NCBI RefSeq assembly: GCF_001422885.1
Contig: NZ_LMMZ01000004.1
Coordinates: 1 to 64,000, forward strand
Origin: Methylobacterium sp. Leaf104
Lineage (GTDB): Bacteria; Pseudomonadota; Alphaproteobacteria; Rhizobiales; Beijerinckiaceae
Direction: 5' to 3'
DNA: 64,000 nucleotides
The notes under the pieces: model-generated
What the model was told of the DNA's origin: nothing
What the model saw: the letters and a program-made list of their open reading frames with translations, nothing else
Database searches by the model: none
Shown here: positions 1-9,152 of the stretch, in pieces
Layout: each line of letters starts with the position of its first letter
How positions within the stretch are numbered: position 1 is the stretch's first letter
Made by a program: the position numbers and the translations under genes

Positions 1-87
1 ACCGAGGTCCAGAAGGTCCTCTCCGTCTTCTCCACCATCACCGCACCCGTCTCCGCAGGCGCCTCCCTCTACGCAACCGCCCGCTAG
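1..87 (+). CDS. C-terminal end of a gene cut by the window edge
   Basis: An open frame runs from the first base to a TAG stop at 85-87 and encodes 28 residues ending in SLYATAR. Codon use (G/C in the third position) matches the neighbouring genes, so this is plausibly the tail of a real protein. Too little is present to name a family. The 209 bases between this stop and the next start hold no other gene that I can support. Confidence 0.45.
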   Translation, partial: TEVQKVLSVFSTITAPVSAGASLYATAR

Positions 88-296
88 ACCCGCGGGCGGG
101 GCGCGGACGTCGAGCGCTCCCCGCGCCCGCGCCGAAGGTCCCTCTTGCGTTCTCGCGCGGCATCGCGCACGGGTCGCGCGGTCCGGATCGATGCCGGAGG
201 TACCGGGCCGTGGACGCGGTGCGCGCCGAACCTTGGCGGCTGGCCGATCCGCCTCTATTCTTGAGCGAGGTCGACCGAGGCGTGAGACGGGGCGAG

Positions 297-1433
297 ATGA
301 GGTTCAGACGCGCGGCCCGGCGCTTCGGGCGCGCCGGCGGCTTGGCTGGCAGCCTGTTCCTCGGCGCCGCGGCGCTCGCCGGCGTGACGCCGGCCCGGGC
401 CGACGTGGTGATCGGCGTCGCCGTCCCCCGGTCCGGTGCCTACGTGGCGGTGGGCGAGCAGGTCCTGCGCGGGGTCCAGGCCGCGGCCCGCGACGCCAAC
501 GCCAAGGGCGGCCTCGACGGCCAGACCATCGTGCTCGATGTGCAGGACGACGCCTGCGATTCCAACAAGGCCGTGGCGGTGGCCAACCACTACGCGACGC
601 AGGGGGTGCGCCTCGTGGTCGGCCACGTCTGCTCGAACGCGTCGCTGGCGGCCTCCGAGGTCTACGCCGCCAACGGCACGGTGATGATCACCGCCGCCTC
701 CGTCGCCGCCAAGCTCACCGACCGGGGCCTGCCGACGATCTTCCGGGTGTGCGGCCGCGACGACGACCAGGCCAAGCTCTCGGCCACCGTGCTCGCGGAG
801 CGGTTCCGCGACAAGAAGATCGCCATCCTCAACGACCTGACGCCGGGCTCGCGCAACCTCGCCGCCGCCACCAAGGAAAACCTCAACCGGATCGGCATCA
901 ACGAGGCCATCGCCACCGCCTTCGCGGCGGGCGACGCCGACGATGCGGCCCTGGCCGACCGCCTGAAGGAGGCCGGGATCGCGGTGGCCTATTACGGCGG
1001 GGACGCCCGCGAGATGGGCCGCCTCGTGCGGATCTCGGCCGAGCGGGGCTTCAAGCCGCAATGGTTCGGGACCTCCGCCATCGCCACGCAGGAATTCGCC
1101 ACCATCGCCGGGCCGGCGAGCAACGGCGTGCTGATGACCTTCTACCTCGATCCGCGCCGCAAGCCGGAGGCCGCCGCCGTGGTCGCGGCCTTCAAGGCCG
1201 AGGGGGTCGAGCCCGAAGGATCGACGATCTACGGCTACGCGGCCCTCCAGGCCCTCGTGGCGGCCGGCAACTTCGCCCATACGGCGGAGTCGAAGCGCAT
1301 CGCCGCCACCCTGCACGCGGAGCGCTTCGACCTCGTGCTCGGTTCGGTCGGCTTCGACGGCAAGGGCGACGTCACCGCCCAGGGCTACGTCCTCTACGTC
1401 TGGAACGACGGCACCTTCACGTACGCCAAGTAG
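297..1433 (+). CDS. Branched-chain amino acid-type ABC transporter substrate-binding protein
   Basis: This is a periplasmic type 1 binding protein of the Leu/Ile/Val family (378 aa). The ATG at 297 was chosen because it directly precedes a signal peptide: a basic MRFRRAARR start, a hydrophobic Leu/Ala/Gly stretch and an ARA cleavage site. The open frame extends upstream to 210, but that extension would bury the signal. The mature protein opens with VVIGVAVPRSGAY and has the family's two-lobe pattern, including VGHVCSNASLAAS and a late LYVWNDGTF. No permease or ATPase gene is adjacent, so the transporter partner and the ligand are unknown; branched-chain amino acids, amides or aromatic compounds are all possible. 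Confidence 0.85.
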   Translation: MRFRRAARRFGRAGGLAGSLFLGAAALAGVTPARADVVIGVAVPRSGAYVAVGEQVLRGVQAAARDANAKGGLDGQTIVLDVQDDACDSNKAVAVANHYATQGVRLVVGHVCSNASLAASEVYAANGTVMITAASVAAKLTDRGLPTIFRVCGRDDDQAKLSATVLAERFRDKKIAILNDLTPGSRNLAAATKENLNRIGINEAIATAFAAGDADDAALADRLKEAGIAVAYYGGDAREMGRLVRISAERGFKPQWFGTSAIATQEFATIAGPASNGVLMTFYLDPRRKPEAAAVVAAFKAEGVEPEGSTIYGYAALQALVAAGNFAHTAESKRIAATLHAERFDLVLGSVGFDGKGDVTAQGYVLYVWNDGTFTYAK

Positions 1434-1602
1434 TTCACCGGGCTTGAGTCGCCGCGCGTCCGCCCGGTCGTCGTCCGGGCGGCCAACGGAGACATCCGAA
1501 CGTTTCGGGATCGTTTCCGGCCGTCCGTCGTTCGTGAACGGCGGACGTTCGGGGCGGGAGCCGGCCGCGACGGGACGAGTCCGGATCCATCAGCGAGGCG
1601 CC

Positions 1603-2715
1603 ATGCCCCCATCCTCCGCGCTCCCGACTTCCGGGCGCCGTGCTCTCCTCACCGCAGGCCTCGGCGGCGCGGCCGCCCTCCTCGCCGCGCCCGTGCGGGC
1701 CGAGGCGACGCCGGACCTGCGCTGGCGCCTCGCCTGCGCCTTCCCCAGGAACCTCGACATCCTGTTCGGCGCCACCGACATGCTCGCCCGCATCGTCGCC
1801 GAGGCCAGCGACGGCCGGTTCCAGATCCAGCCCTCCGGGCCGGGCGAGCCGGTGCCGGCCGAAGGGCTCCTCGAGGCCGTGGCCGCCGGCACGGTCGAGA
1901 TGGGCTACGGCCCGGCGACCCTGGGCCTGGCCAAGGACCCGACCTTCGCCCTGGCCACCGCCCTGCCCTTCGGCCTGAACGCCCGCGGCCAGAGCGCCTG
2001 GTGGCTTCAGGGCGGCGCCGCCGACCTGTTCGGCGAGATCTTCGCCCGGCACGGGCTGGTCGCCCTGCCGGCGGGCAATACCGGGGCGCAGATGGGGGGG
2101 TGGTTCCGCCGCGAAATCAAGGCGCAGGCGGATCTCCAGGGGCTGAAGATGCGGATCGGCGGCCTCGGCGGGCAGGTGCTGGCCAAGCTCGGGGTGGTGC
2201 CGCAGGCGACTCCGGGGCCGGACATCTACGCCGCCCTGGACTCCAAGGCGATCGACGCCGCCGAGTGGATCGGTCCCTACGACGACGAGAAGCTCGGATT
2301 GCAGAAGGTGGCGCCGACCTATCACTATCCGGGTTTCTGGGAGGGTGCCTCGACGGTCCATCTCTGGATCCAGGCCGAGGCCTGGAAGGGGCTGCCCAAG
2401 AGCTACCGGGCGATCCTCCAGGCCGCCGCCGCCCAGGTCCATGCCGACGTCCAGGCGAAGTACGATGCGCGCAACCCGCGCGCCCTGCGCCGTCTCGTGG
2501 CGGCCGGGGCGCAGCTGCGCCCGTTCCCGCAGGAGGTGATGGAGACCGCCCTCAAGACCGCCAACGACGTCTATGCCGAGATCGGTTCCAAGAATGCCGA
2601 CTTCAAGCGCGTCCACGAAGCCATGAAGACCTTCCGGAACGAGGAATACCTCTGGTTCCAGGTGGCGGAATACACCTACGACAACTTCATGATCCGCGCC
2701 CGCGCCCGTGGCTGA
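1603..2715 (+). CDS. TRAP transporter solute-binding protein, DctP family
   Basis: This is an extracytoplasmic solute receptor of the TRAP type (370 aa). The ATG at 1603 follows a GAGG-like ribosome site and begins a Tat-like signal (SGRRALLTAG, then a hydrophobic run ending PVRAEA). The body carries DctP hallmarks: LKMRIGGLGGQVLAKLG, the DIYAALDSKAIDAAEWIGPYDD ligand-binding segment shared with sorbitol/mannitol and keto-acid receptors, and YHYPGFWEGAS. The frame is open back to 1444, but the signal peptide argues for the inner start. The DctQ and DctM membrane subunits are not nearby, which is unusual for TRAP systems. A small RNA is encoded convergently just downstream. Confidence 0.85.
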   Translation: MPPSSALPTSGRRALLTAGLGGAAALLAAPVRAEATPDLRWRLACAFPRNLDILFGATDMLARIVAEASDGRFQIQPSGPGEPVPAEGLLEAVAAGTVEMGYGPATLGLAKDPTFALATALPFGLNARGQSAWWLQGGAADLFGEIFARHGLVALPAGNTGAQMGGWFRREIKAQADLQGLKMRIGGLGGQVLAKLGVVPQATPGPDIYAALDSKAIDAAEWIGPYDDEKLGLQKVAPTYHYPGFWEGASTVHLWIQAEAWKGLPKSYRAILQAAAAQVHADVQAKYDARNPRALRRLVAAGAQLRPFPQEVMETALKTANDVYAEIGSKNADFKRVHEAMKTFRNEEYLWFQVAEYTYDNFMIRARARG

Positions 2716-2728
2716 GGAGACCGGACAA

Positions 2729-2812
2729 GAAAAAAGGCCGCTCCGAAGAGCGGCCCGAAGTCTAGGGAGGAAACGCCCAAGGAGGGCAGCAGGACCGCGA
2801 CGCCATCGCGTT
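2729..2812 (-). ncRNA. Alpha-r8/MmgR-like (suhB family) small RNA, copy 1
   Basis: Read on the minus strand, this stretch has three elements. They are a hairpin at 2810-2796 (CGCGA, loop TGGCG, TCGCG), a small GCCC...GGGC hairpin with a single-stranded TTTCCTCCCT at 2773-2764, and an intrinsic terminator at 2755-2730. Copy 2 (7243-7334) shares the loop, the CCTCCC motif and the terminator stem almost exactly. From memory, an exposed UUUCCUCCCU and three stem-loops are typical of the rhizobial alpha-r8/MmgR family (Rfam suhB), whose CU-rich loop can pair with ribosome-binding sites. The 5' end is not defined by the sequence. Confidence 0.72.
2730..2755 (-). terminator. Intrinsic terminator of small RNA copy 1
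   Basis: A perfect 8-bp stem (GGCCGCTC at 2736-2743, tetraloop CGAA, GAGCGGCC at 2748-2755) is followed on the minus strand by six T residues (2735-2730). It faces the end of the TRAP receptor gene, 20 bases away, and its stem may also stop that transcript. Confidence 0.8.
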
Positions 2813-2829
2813 CCCGCAATGCACAATCT

Positions 2830-3133
2830 GAACCTCTCCCGCGAAATTGCAAGGCGGATAGGGCAGCATCCATGTCGCTTTTGGTGCCGCGGCACACATT
2901 GCCCTATTTCTGTATCCAAAATGACGCACCCGAGCAGCGGCAAATGCTCATGGCGTCGCGCGGCTTCCGACCCAGATGAGCCTGCATCAAAGGATTGGTC
3001 GAATTCAGTTTTCGCGGCTGCGTCTGCTGGGCTCGCCATGGCGGGGTTGGTCCGGGAGATCCATCCGGCCTCGGGTGCCGTACGGGTGCGGCGGCCCGAC
3101 CTTTCACGACGAACCGGGAGACGATGAGCGGCG
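2830..3133. other. Intergenic region with no supported gene
   Basis: These roughly 300 bases separate the first small RNA from the photolyase gene. They should contain the promoters of both (minus-strand sRNA, plus-strand photolyase). I found no convincing -35/-10 pair, and the open frames crossing it are out-of-phase readings that continue into the photolyase. Confidence 0.5.
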
Positions 3134-4534
3134 ATGGCGATTCAGGCGGGACGGATCCGACTCCTCAAGGACGCCGAGCCCAGGGCGGAGGGGCGCTACG
3201 TGCTCTATCTCCTGCAGCAGGCGAATCGTGCCCATGAGAACCCGGCCCTCGAGCTGGCGATCGAGGAGGCCAACCGGCTCGGCCTGCCGGTCCTCGCATG
3301 CTTCGGGCTGCTCGACGGCAAGAACGGTTTTCCGGAGGCCAATGCCCGCCACTACGCCTTCCTGCTCCAGGGGCTCGCCGACGCGGCGTCCGGCCTGAAG
3401 GCCCGGGGCATCGGCTTCTGCCTGCGCAAGGCCTCGCCCGCCCAGGTGGCGATCGACCTGGCCGAGGATGCCGCCCTCCTGGTCCTCGACCGGGGCTACC
3501 TCGCGATCCAGAAGCGCTGGTACGCCGAGATCGTCGAGGGCATCGACGCGCGGATCGTGCAGGTGGAGGGCGACGTCGTGGTGCCGGTGGAGGTCGCGTC
3601 CGCCAAGCACGAATACGCCGCCCGTACCCTGCGCCCGAAGCTGCACAGGCACCTCGACGACTACGTCGCGCCCCTGACCGCCCGGAGGGTGAAGCACCCG
3701 GCCGGGCGCGGCCTGCCGAAGTCCGAGGTGGACATCGCCGACCCGGCGGCGGTGCTGGCCGGCATGAGCCTCGACCGCATCGTCGGCCCGGTGCGCCGCT
3801 TCACCGGCGGCGAGACCGAGGCGCGCCGGCGCCTCGAGGCCTATCTCGAAGGCCCGTTCGCCGATTACGGCAGCGACCGCAACCGGCCGGAGGCCGGGGC
3901 GGCCTCGCACATGAGCCCCTACCTGCATTTCGGGCAGATCTCGCCCGTGGAGATCGTGCGGGCGGTCCGGGCCGCTAGGGCCGGCGGCCGCGAGGACAAG
4001 GCGGCCTATGTCGAGGAGGTGGTCATCCGCCGCGAACTGGCGATGAACCATGTCCACTACACGGAAGGCTACGACAGCTACGCGCGCGCCGTTCCCGAAT
4101 GGGCCCGCAAGGTCCTGGCCGAGCATGCCGACGACCCGAGGCCGAAGACCTACACCGAGGCCGAACTCGCGGAGGGCAGGACGCATGACGTCTACTGGAA
4201 CGCCGCCCAGGCGGAGATGCGCGAGACCGGCTACATGCACAACCACCTGCGCATGTACTGGGGCAAGAAGATCCTCGAATGGTCGCCCACGCCCGAGGAG
4301 GGCTTCGCCCGCACGCTGCGGCTCAACAACCGCTACTTCCTCGACGGGCGCGACCCGAACTCCTTCACCAACGTCGCCTGGGTCTACGGGCTGCACGATC
4401 GCCCCTGGGCGCGGCGCAAGATCTTCGGGACGGTGCGCTACCAGAGCGAGAATTCCCTGCGGAAATTCGACGCGAAGGCCTATCTGCGGACCGTCGAGGC
4501 GCTCTGCAGGGCGGAAGGCGGGGACAAGGCTTAA
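3134..4534 (+). CDS. phr: Class II CPD photolyase (deoxyribodipyrimidine photo-lyase)
   Basis: This flavoenzyme uses blue light and FADH- to split cyclobutane pyrimidine dimers in DNA (466 aa, normal for class II). The N-terminal half is the Rossmann-like antenna domain (about residues 20-190). The C-terminal helical FAD/DNA-binding domain carries the class II signatures: YMHNHLRMYWGKKILEW near residues 365-385, then LNNRYFLDGRDPNSFTNVAW and GLHDRPWARRKIFGTVRY. Those blocks separate it from class I photolyases and cryptochromes. It stands alone upstream of a ClC gene, and no light- or SOS-type operator was seen. Confidence 0.95.
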   Translation: MAIQAGRIRLLKDAEPRAEGRYVLYLLQQANRAHENPALELAIEEANRLGLPVLACFGLLDGKNGFPEANARHYAFLLQGLADAASGLKARGIGFCLRKASPAQVAIDLAEDAALLVLDRGYLAIQKRWYAEIVEGIDARIVQVEGDVVVPVEVASAKHEYAARTLRPKLHRHLDDYVAPLTARRVKHPAGRGLPKSEVDIADPAAVLAGMSLDRIVGPVRRFTGGETEARRRLEAYLEGPFADYGSDRNRPEAGAASHMSPYLHFGQISPVEIVRAVRAARAGGREDKAAYVEEVVIRRELAMNHVHYTEGYDSYARAVPEWARKVLAEHADDPRPKTYTEAELAEGRTHDVYWNAAQAEMRETGYMHNHLRMYWGKKILEWSPTPEEGFARTLRLNNRYFLDGRDPNSFTNVAWVYGLHDRPWARRKIFGTVRYQSENSLRKFDAKAYLRTVEALCRAEGGDKA

Positions 4535-4610
4535 GGCTCCCCGGGGTATGCCCCTTGCCTGACGCCCGCCCGACGCCCTCTCCCGCGTTCCCATCCGAGC
4601 CTTCGATCGC

Positions 4611-6011
4611 ATGCCCCCCACCCGTCCCGCCAAGGTGCTGCGCGTCAAGGTTCTGAGGGCCAGGGTCCGGTCCGGGGTCGTGCCGCGCATGCGGCGCCTG
4701 CGCGGGGCCACCCTCGACGCCTTCGGGCTGTGGCGCCACCGCCTCCTGTTCCTCGTCGGCGGCATCGGCGTCGGGCTCGCCGCCGTCCTGATGGCCGGGC
4801 TGGCCGATGCGGCCCAGGGCGTCTTCCGGCGCGTGCTCGGCCTCTCGCCCCTGGTGGCCCTCGGCCTGACGCCCTTCGGGTTCGCCCTCTGCGCCTGGCT
4901 CGCCCGCGCGGTGTTCCCGAACGCGCAGGGGTCCGGCATTCCTCAGGTGATCGCGGCCCGCCAGACCGGTCACCTCGCTCTGCGCCGCGCCCTCGTCTCC
5001 CTGCGCGTCGCGGCGGGCAAGATCGTGGTGATGAGCCTCGGCCTGCTGTTCGGCGCCTCCACCGGGCGCGAGGGGCCGACGGTGCAGGTGGGCGCCGCGA
5101 TCATGGCGGCCGCCGGTCACCTCACGCCGGAGCGGGTGCCGGGACTGATCCTGGCCGGCGGCGCGGCCGGCGTGGCCGCGGCCTTCAACACCCCGCTCGC
5201 CGGCATCGTCTTCGGGATCGAGGAACTCGGCCGCGCCTACGAGGCCCGCACCGGCGGGCTCATCGTCGCCGCCATCGTGGCGGCCGGCCTGACCGCGATG
5301 GCGCTGACCGGCAACTACACCTATTTCGGCACCTCCAGCGCCGCCCTGCCCTTCGGGCCGGGCTGGATCGCCGTGCCGGTGATCGGGGCGCTGGGGGGTC
5401 TGGCCGGCGGCGGCTTCGCCCGCATCGTCATCCTGTTCGCGCGGGGCCTGCCCGGACGCCTCGGGGCGGCCATCGCCGCGCGCCCGGTCGCCTTCGCGGC
5501 CGCCTGCGGCCTCGGGGTCGCCCTCTGCGGCCTCGCCTCGGGCGGCACGGTCTACGGCACCGGCTACGAGGAGGCGCGCGCCCTCCTGCACGGCACGGCC
5601 GAGCCCCATCCCGACTTCGCGCCGCTCAAGTTCGTCGCGACCCTGCTCTCGGCGATCAGCGGCATTCCCGGTGGCCTCTTCGCTCCGTCCCTCAGCGTCG
5701 GGGCCGGCCTCGGCGCCGCCCTGCACGGCTGGTTCTCCGGCGTTCCCGTGGCTGCCCTGGTGCTCATCGGCATGGTCGCCTACCTCACCGGCGCCCTGCA
5801 GGCGCCGATCACCGCCTTCGTCATCGTCACCGAGATGACCCAGGACCATGCCCTGATGATCCCCCTTATGGTGGCGGCGCTGATCGCCGACGCGGTCTCG
5901 AAGGCGGTCTGCCGCGAGGGGCTCTATCACGCCCTGGCCCACCTCCTCCTGGAGCGGGCCGGCGCGGAGGCGCGCGCGGCGGCCCCGGCCCGGCCCGGGG
6001 CGCCATCGTAA
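4611..6011 (+). CDS. ClC-family chloride channel or H+/Cl- antiporter
   Basis: This is an integral inner-membrane protein (466 aa, about 10-12 membrane helices after a basic N-terminus). It holds the three anion-pathway signatures of the family: GSGIP at residues 107-111, GREGP at 152-156 with the gating glutamate at E154, and GIPGGLFAPSL further on. The gating Glu is present, so gating or exchange activity is possible; whether it is an antiporter or a channel cannot be decided here. No CBS domains follow the membrane part. It is 76 bases downstream of the photolyase, but the products have no obvious link. Confidence 0.93.
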   Translation: MPPTRPAKVLRVKVLRARVRSGVVPRMRRLRGATLDAFGLWRHRLLFLVGGIGVGLAAVLMAGLADAAQGVFRRVLGLSPLVALGLTPFGFALCAWLARAVFPNAQGSGIPQVIAARQTGHLALRRALVSLRVAAGKIVVMSLGLLFGASTGREGPTVQVGAAIMAAAGHLTPERVPGLILAGGAAGVAAAFNTPLAGIVFGIEELGRAYEARTGGLIVAAIVAAGLTAMALTGNYTYFGTSSAALPFGPGWIAVPVIGALGGLAGGGFARIVILFARGLPGRLGAAIAARPVAFAAACGLGVALCGLASGGTVYGTGYEEARALLHGTAEPHPDFAPLKFVATLLSAISGIPGGLFAPSLSVGAGLGAALHGWFSGVPVAALVLIGMVAYLTGALQAPITAFVIVTEMTQDHALMIPLMVAALIADAVSKAVCREGLYHALAHLLLERAGAEARAAAPARPGAPS

Positions 6012-6085
6012 AACAGCCGAGCTTGGGCGGAACGCTTGCGGGCGCAGGCGGTTGACGGTCGGTTCCGCGATCTGGAGTGTTGCGC

Positions 6086-6265
6086 ATGACCCTGTTGAAA
6101 TGGGCCCTCATCTGTTTCGTGATCTCCCTCATCGCGGGCGGCCTCGGTTTCACCGGCATCGCGTCCGGCGCCGGCTCCCTGGCCCGCATCCTGTTCGGCC
6201 TCTTCCTGCTGGTGGCCATCGTCATCGTGGTCGTCGCCTTCGCCATCGGGCAGGCGGTGTTCTAG
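6086..6265 (+). CDS. Small DUF1328 (YtjA-like) membrane protein
   Basis: This 59-residue protein consists of two hydrophobic helices. The sequence [20 protein letters not shown], then [15 protein letters not shown], is the DUF1328/YtjA pattern, a family of stress-associated inner-membrane peptides with no defined biochemistry. The ATG at 6086 is chosen because a TCTGGAG ribosome site lies 8-9 bases upstream; a GTG at 6077 would overlap it. The next gene starts one base after the stop, suggesting co-transcription with the dehydrogenase. Confidence 0.85.
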   Translation: MTLLKWALICFVISLIAGGLGFTGIASGAGSLARILFGLFLLVAIVIVVVAFAIGQAVF

Positions 6266-6266
6266 C

Positions 6267-7139
6267 GTGAGCCAGGCGATGCCGGAGCGGATCGCCCTCG
6301 TCACCGGAGCGACCTCCGGCATCGGCGCGGAGACCGCCCTCGGCCTTGCGCGGGCGGGGTTCCGCGTCGGCCTCGTCGGCCGGGATGCCGATCGCACCGG
6401 CCGGACCGCCGCCCGGATCCGGGAAGCCGTGCCCGGTGCCGTGATCGACGGCTTCGTGGCCGACCTCGCGTCGCAGGCCGGGATCCGCCGCCTCGCCGGC
6501 GAGGTCCGGGCGCGGTATCCGCGCCTGGACGTCCTGGTGAACAATGCCGGCGCGATCTTCGACCGCCACGCCGCGACGGTGGACGGAATCGAACGGACCT
6601 GGGCGCTCGACCACCTCGCCTACCTGCATCTCAGCCTCGAGCTCCTCGACCTCCTGAAGGCCAGCGCCCCGGCACGCATTGTCAGCGTCGCCTCGATGGC
6701 GCATCGGCGGGGACGGATCGCCTTCGACGATATCGGCCACGCTCGCCGCTACAGCGCGATCGCCAGCTATTCGCAGGCCAAGCTCGGCAACGTGCTCTTC
6801 AGCGCCGCCCTCGCAAGGCGGCTCGCCGGCACCGGCGTCACGAGCAACGCCCTCCATCCCGGCGTCATTGCCAGCGGGTTCGCCTCGGGCACCGGCGGCT
6901 GGTTCGGCCTCGGCTGGCGCCTGGTGCGCCCCTTCCTGTCGAAGCCCGAGGACGGCGCCGCCACGTCGCTGTATCTCGCGACCTCCCGGGAGGTCGACGG
7001 CGTGAGCGGTCTCTACTTCGATCGATGCCGGGCGGTGGCCCCCTCGGCCCTGGGCCGGGACACGGCGCTGCAGGAGCGGGTCTGGGCCTACAGCCTGGGG
7101 CAGCTCGGGATGCCGGACATCCAGCCCGCCAAGGTCTGA
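6267..7139 (+). CDS. Short-chain dehydrogenase/reductase, retinol dehydrogenase-like
   Basis: This NAD(P)-dependent oxidoreductase (290 aa) has a Rossmann fold. It shows the nucleotide motif TGATSGIG at residues 13-20, the structural NNAG after DVLV, the catalytic serine in SVAS and the YSQAK active site. A long C-terminal part with LHPGVIASGF resembles the retinol dehydrogenase/WWOX-like subgroup, whose bacterial substrates are usually unknown. The GTG at 6267 is one base after the preceding stop; an ATG at 6279 is a possible alternative. It is probably translated from the same message as the small membrane protein. Confidence 0.9.
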   Translation: MSQAMPERIALVTGATSGIGAETALGLARAGFRVGLVGRDADRTGRTAARIREAVPGAVIDGFVADLASQAGIRRLAGEVRARYPRLDVLVNNAGAIFDRHAATVDGIERTWALDHLAYLHLSLELLDLLKASAPARIVSVASMAHRRGRIAFDDIGHARRYSAIASYSQAKLGNVLFSAALARRLAGTGVTSNALHPGVIASGFASGTGGWFGLGWRLVRPFLSKPEDGAATSLYLATSREVDGVSGLYFDRCRAVAPSALGRDTALQERVWAYSLGQLGMPDIQPAKV

Positions 7140-7242
7140 CAGCCCGCCGAGGCCTGAGCCTCGGTTTCATGCAACCCGCGCATACCCGCTCCGCCACGGG
7201 AAGCGATTGCATGGTGCGGTGCGGCATGGCATCTGAGCGCCA

Positions 7243-7334
7243 TGCACCGCGGCGATGGCGTCGCCGCGGTGTGCCCTTCTTGGGCGTTTCCTCCCTAGAC
7301 TTCGGGCCGCTCCCTCACCGGGGCGGCCTTTTTT
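7243..7334 (+). ncRNA. Alpha-r8/MmgR-like (suhB family) small RNA, copy 2
   Basis: The plus strand shows a perfect 11-bp stem (7245-7255 with 7261-7271, loop TGGCG) and a GCCC...GGGC mini-hairpin (7273-7285). These are followed by a single-stranded TTTCCTCCCT at 7287-7296 and an intrinsic terminator (7305-7334). The order, loops and CCTCCC motif repeat those of copy 1 on the opposite strand at 2812-2729, while the outer stem has diverged with compensating changes. That pattern supports a structured, functional RNA. It lies alone in the 339-base gap between the dehydrogenase and lysK. The exact 5' end is unknown. Confidence 0.75.
7305..7334 (+). terminator. Intrinsic terminator of small RNA copy 2
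   Basis: GGCCGC at 7305-7310 pairs with GCGGCC at 7323-7328 and is followed by six T residues (7329-7334). The stem is the same one found in copy 1, with a longer loop. Confidence 0.85.
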
Positions 7335-7478
7335 CTGTCCAGTGGATGGGCGTTTTATCTGCCCCTCGGCGCTCCGACAAGCACAATTGTGCGCAATCAC
7401 ACCGCGACACGCAGACATTATCCTGCGCCGCCTCCGTGAGACCGGCACAGGCGGCTTGGATTTACGGAAATCCTGGCG

Positions 7479-9152
7479 TCACGCGGCCGGCATCTGCGCC
7501 AGGAAGGCACCGGACAAGGCCTGTCCGATCAATGCCCGGGTCTCGGCGACACCGTACAGGGCGATGAAGGAGCCGAAACGGGGTCCGCGCGCCTCGCCGA
7601 ACAGGACGTTGTAGATCGTGCCGAACCAGGCCTGCGAGACGCCGGGGCGCCCGTCCGGGCTCTTGGCCTTGCCCGACAGGTCGGGGAAGTGCCGGCGCCC
7701 GACTTCGTAGACCACCGCCTGCAATCCCTCCGGATCGACGGAGCCCTCGTGCGCGGCGAGCGTGGCGGAAAGATCCTCCAGCGCCGCGCGCTCTGCCTCG
7801 GTGGCGGCCCGGTAGGTCTTGGCCGGCCGCACGAGATCACGGAAATACGCGAGCGCGTGCCCGACCAGGCGAGCGAGCACCGGGTGGGTCTCCGGCCCGA
7901 CATCCGGATCGTAGCGGCGGATGAAGCCCCACAGCACCGCCGGATCCTCGGTGTTGGCCACCGCCGCGAGGTTGAGGAGCATGGCGAAGGTCAGTGCACC
8001 GCCCTTGCCGACCGCCTCGGCTGCCGGCGGGTGCCCGGCATGCAGGTGCCAGACCGGGTTGCCGAGCTTCTGCGCCGGCTCCTGGCCCGGGTACTTCTCC
8101 AGGAAGCTCAGGTAGTCGTCGACCTGGCGCGGGATCATCTCCACGAACAGGCGCTTGGCCTCGCGGGGCTTGTTGTACATGAACAGCGCCAGGCTGTCGG
8201 CGGTGCCGTAGACCAGCCAGTCGTCGATCGAGAGGCCGTTGCCCTTCGACTTGGAGATCTTCTTGCCGTCCTTGTCGAGGAAGAGTTCGTAGTTGAACCC
8301 CTCCGGCGGCTCGCCACCCAGGGCGCGCGCGATCTCGCCCGAGAGCTTGACGGAATCGATGAGGTCCTTGCCGGCCATCTCGTAATCGATGCCCAGCGCC
8401 ACCCAGCGCATGGCCCAGTCGGGCTTCCACTGCAGCTTGGCGTGGCCGCCGGTCACCGGGGTCTCGTATCCCTCGCCGGTCTTGGGGTCGCGCCAGACCA
8501 GGGTGCCGGCCGAGACGCGGACCTCGTCGATGGCCACCTGCATCACCTCGCCCGTCACCGGGTGGATGGGCAGGAACGGCGAGTAGCTCGCCGAGCGCTC
8601 GGCCCGCAGCGACGGCAGCATGATCGCCATCACGGCGTCGTAGCGCTCCAGCACCGTGAGCAGGCCCGTGTCGAACACGCCCGCGCGGTAGCATTCCGTG
8701 GCCGAGCGGAACTCGTAGTCGAACCCGAAGGCGTCGAGGAAGCGGCGCAGTTCGGCATTGTTGTGGGCGCCGAAGCTGTCATGGGTGCCGAACGGGTCCG
8801 GGACGCGGGTCAGGGGCTGGTTCAGGGCATCGATCAGCAGGGGCTTGTTCGGCACGTTGTCCGGCACCTTGCGCAGGCCGTCCATGTCGTCCGAGAACGC
8901 GATCAGCCGGGTCGGCACGCTGTCGTTGGTGAGAACCCGGAAGGCGTAGCGCACCATCGAGGTGCGGGCGACCTCGCCGAAGGTGCCGATATGCGGCAGG
9001 CCCGACGGCCCGTAGCCGGTCTCGAACAGGACCTCCGCTTTCGGGCGACGTTCCAGCCGCGCCACCAGCTTGCGCGCCTCCTCGAAGGGCCAGGCCGCGG
9101 CGGTGGCGGCCGCCGCAATGAGATCGGGGTCGGAGGGAAGCGGGGACGGCAT
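7479..9152 (-). CDS. lysK: Lysine--tRNA ligase, class I
   Basis: This enzyme charges tRNA-Lys with lysine. It is the class I form used by most alphaproteobacteria and archaea (557 aa). The ATP-binding HIGH motif is PHIGT at residues 53-57, and the second motif is KISKSKG near residue 290. C-terminal helical anticodon-binding and tRNA-contact regions follow. The ATG at 9152 was chosen over an in-frame upstream start because the extra residues are low-complexity Pro/Arg. The gene stands alone, with the second small RNA beyond its 3' end. Confidence 0.95.
   Translation of the reverse strand: MPSPLPSDPDLIAAAATAAAWPFEEARKLVARLERRPKAEVLFETGYGPSGLPHIGTFGEVARTSMVRYAFRVLTNDSVPTRLIAFSDDMDGLRKVPDNVPNKPLLIDALNQPLTRVPDPFGTHDSFGAHNNAELRRFLDAFGFDYEFRSATECYRAGVFDTGLLTVLERYDAVMAIMLPSLRAERSASYSPFLPIHPVTGEVMQVAIDEVRVSAGTLVWRDPKTGEGYETPVTGGHAKLQWKPDWAMRWVALGIDYEMAGKDLIDSVKLSGEIARALGGEPPEGFNYELFLDKDGKKISKSKGNGLSIDDWLVYGTADSLALFMYNKPREAKRLFVEMIPRQVDDYLSFLEKYPGQEPAQKLGNPVWHLHAGHPPAAEAVGKGGALTFAMLLNLAAVANTEDPAVLWGFIRRYDPDVGPETHPVLARLVGHALAYFRDLVRPAKTYRAATEAERAALEDLSATLAAHEGSVDPEGLQAVVYEVGRRHFPDLSGKAKSPDGRPGVSQAWFGTIYNVLFGEARGPRFGSFIALYGVAETRALIGQALSGAFLAQMPAA

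Noticed and set aside
1444..1602. N-terminal extension of the TRAP receptor
   Set aside because: It would place the Tat-like signal 54 residues inside the protein; the inner ATG has a ribosome site.
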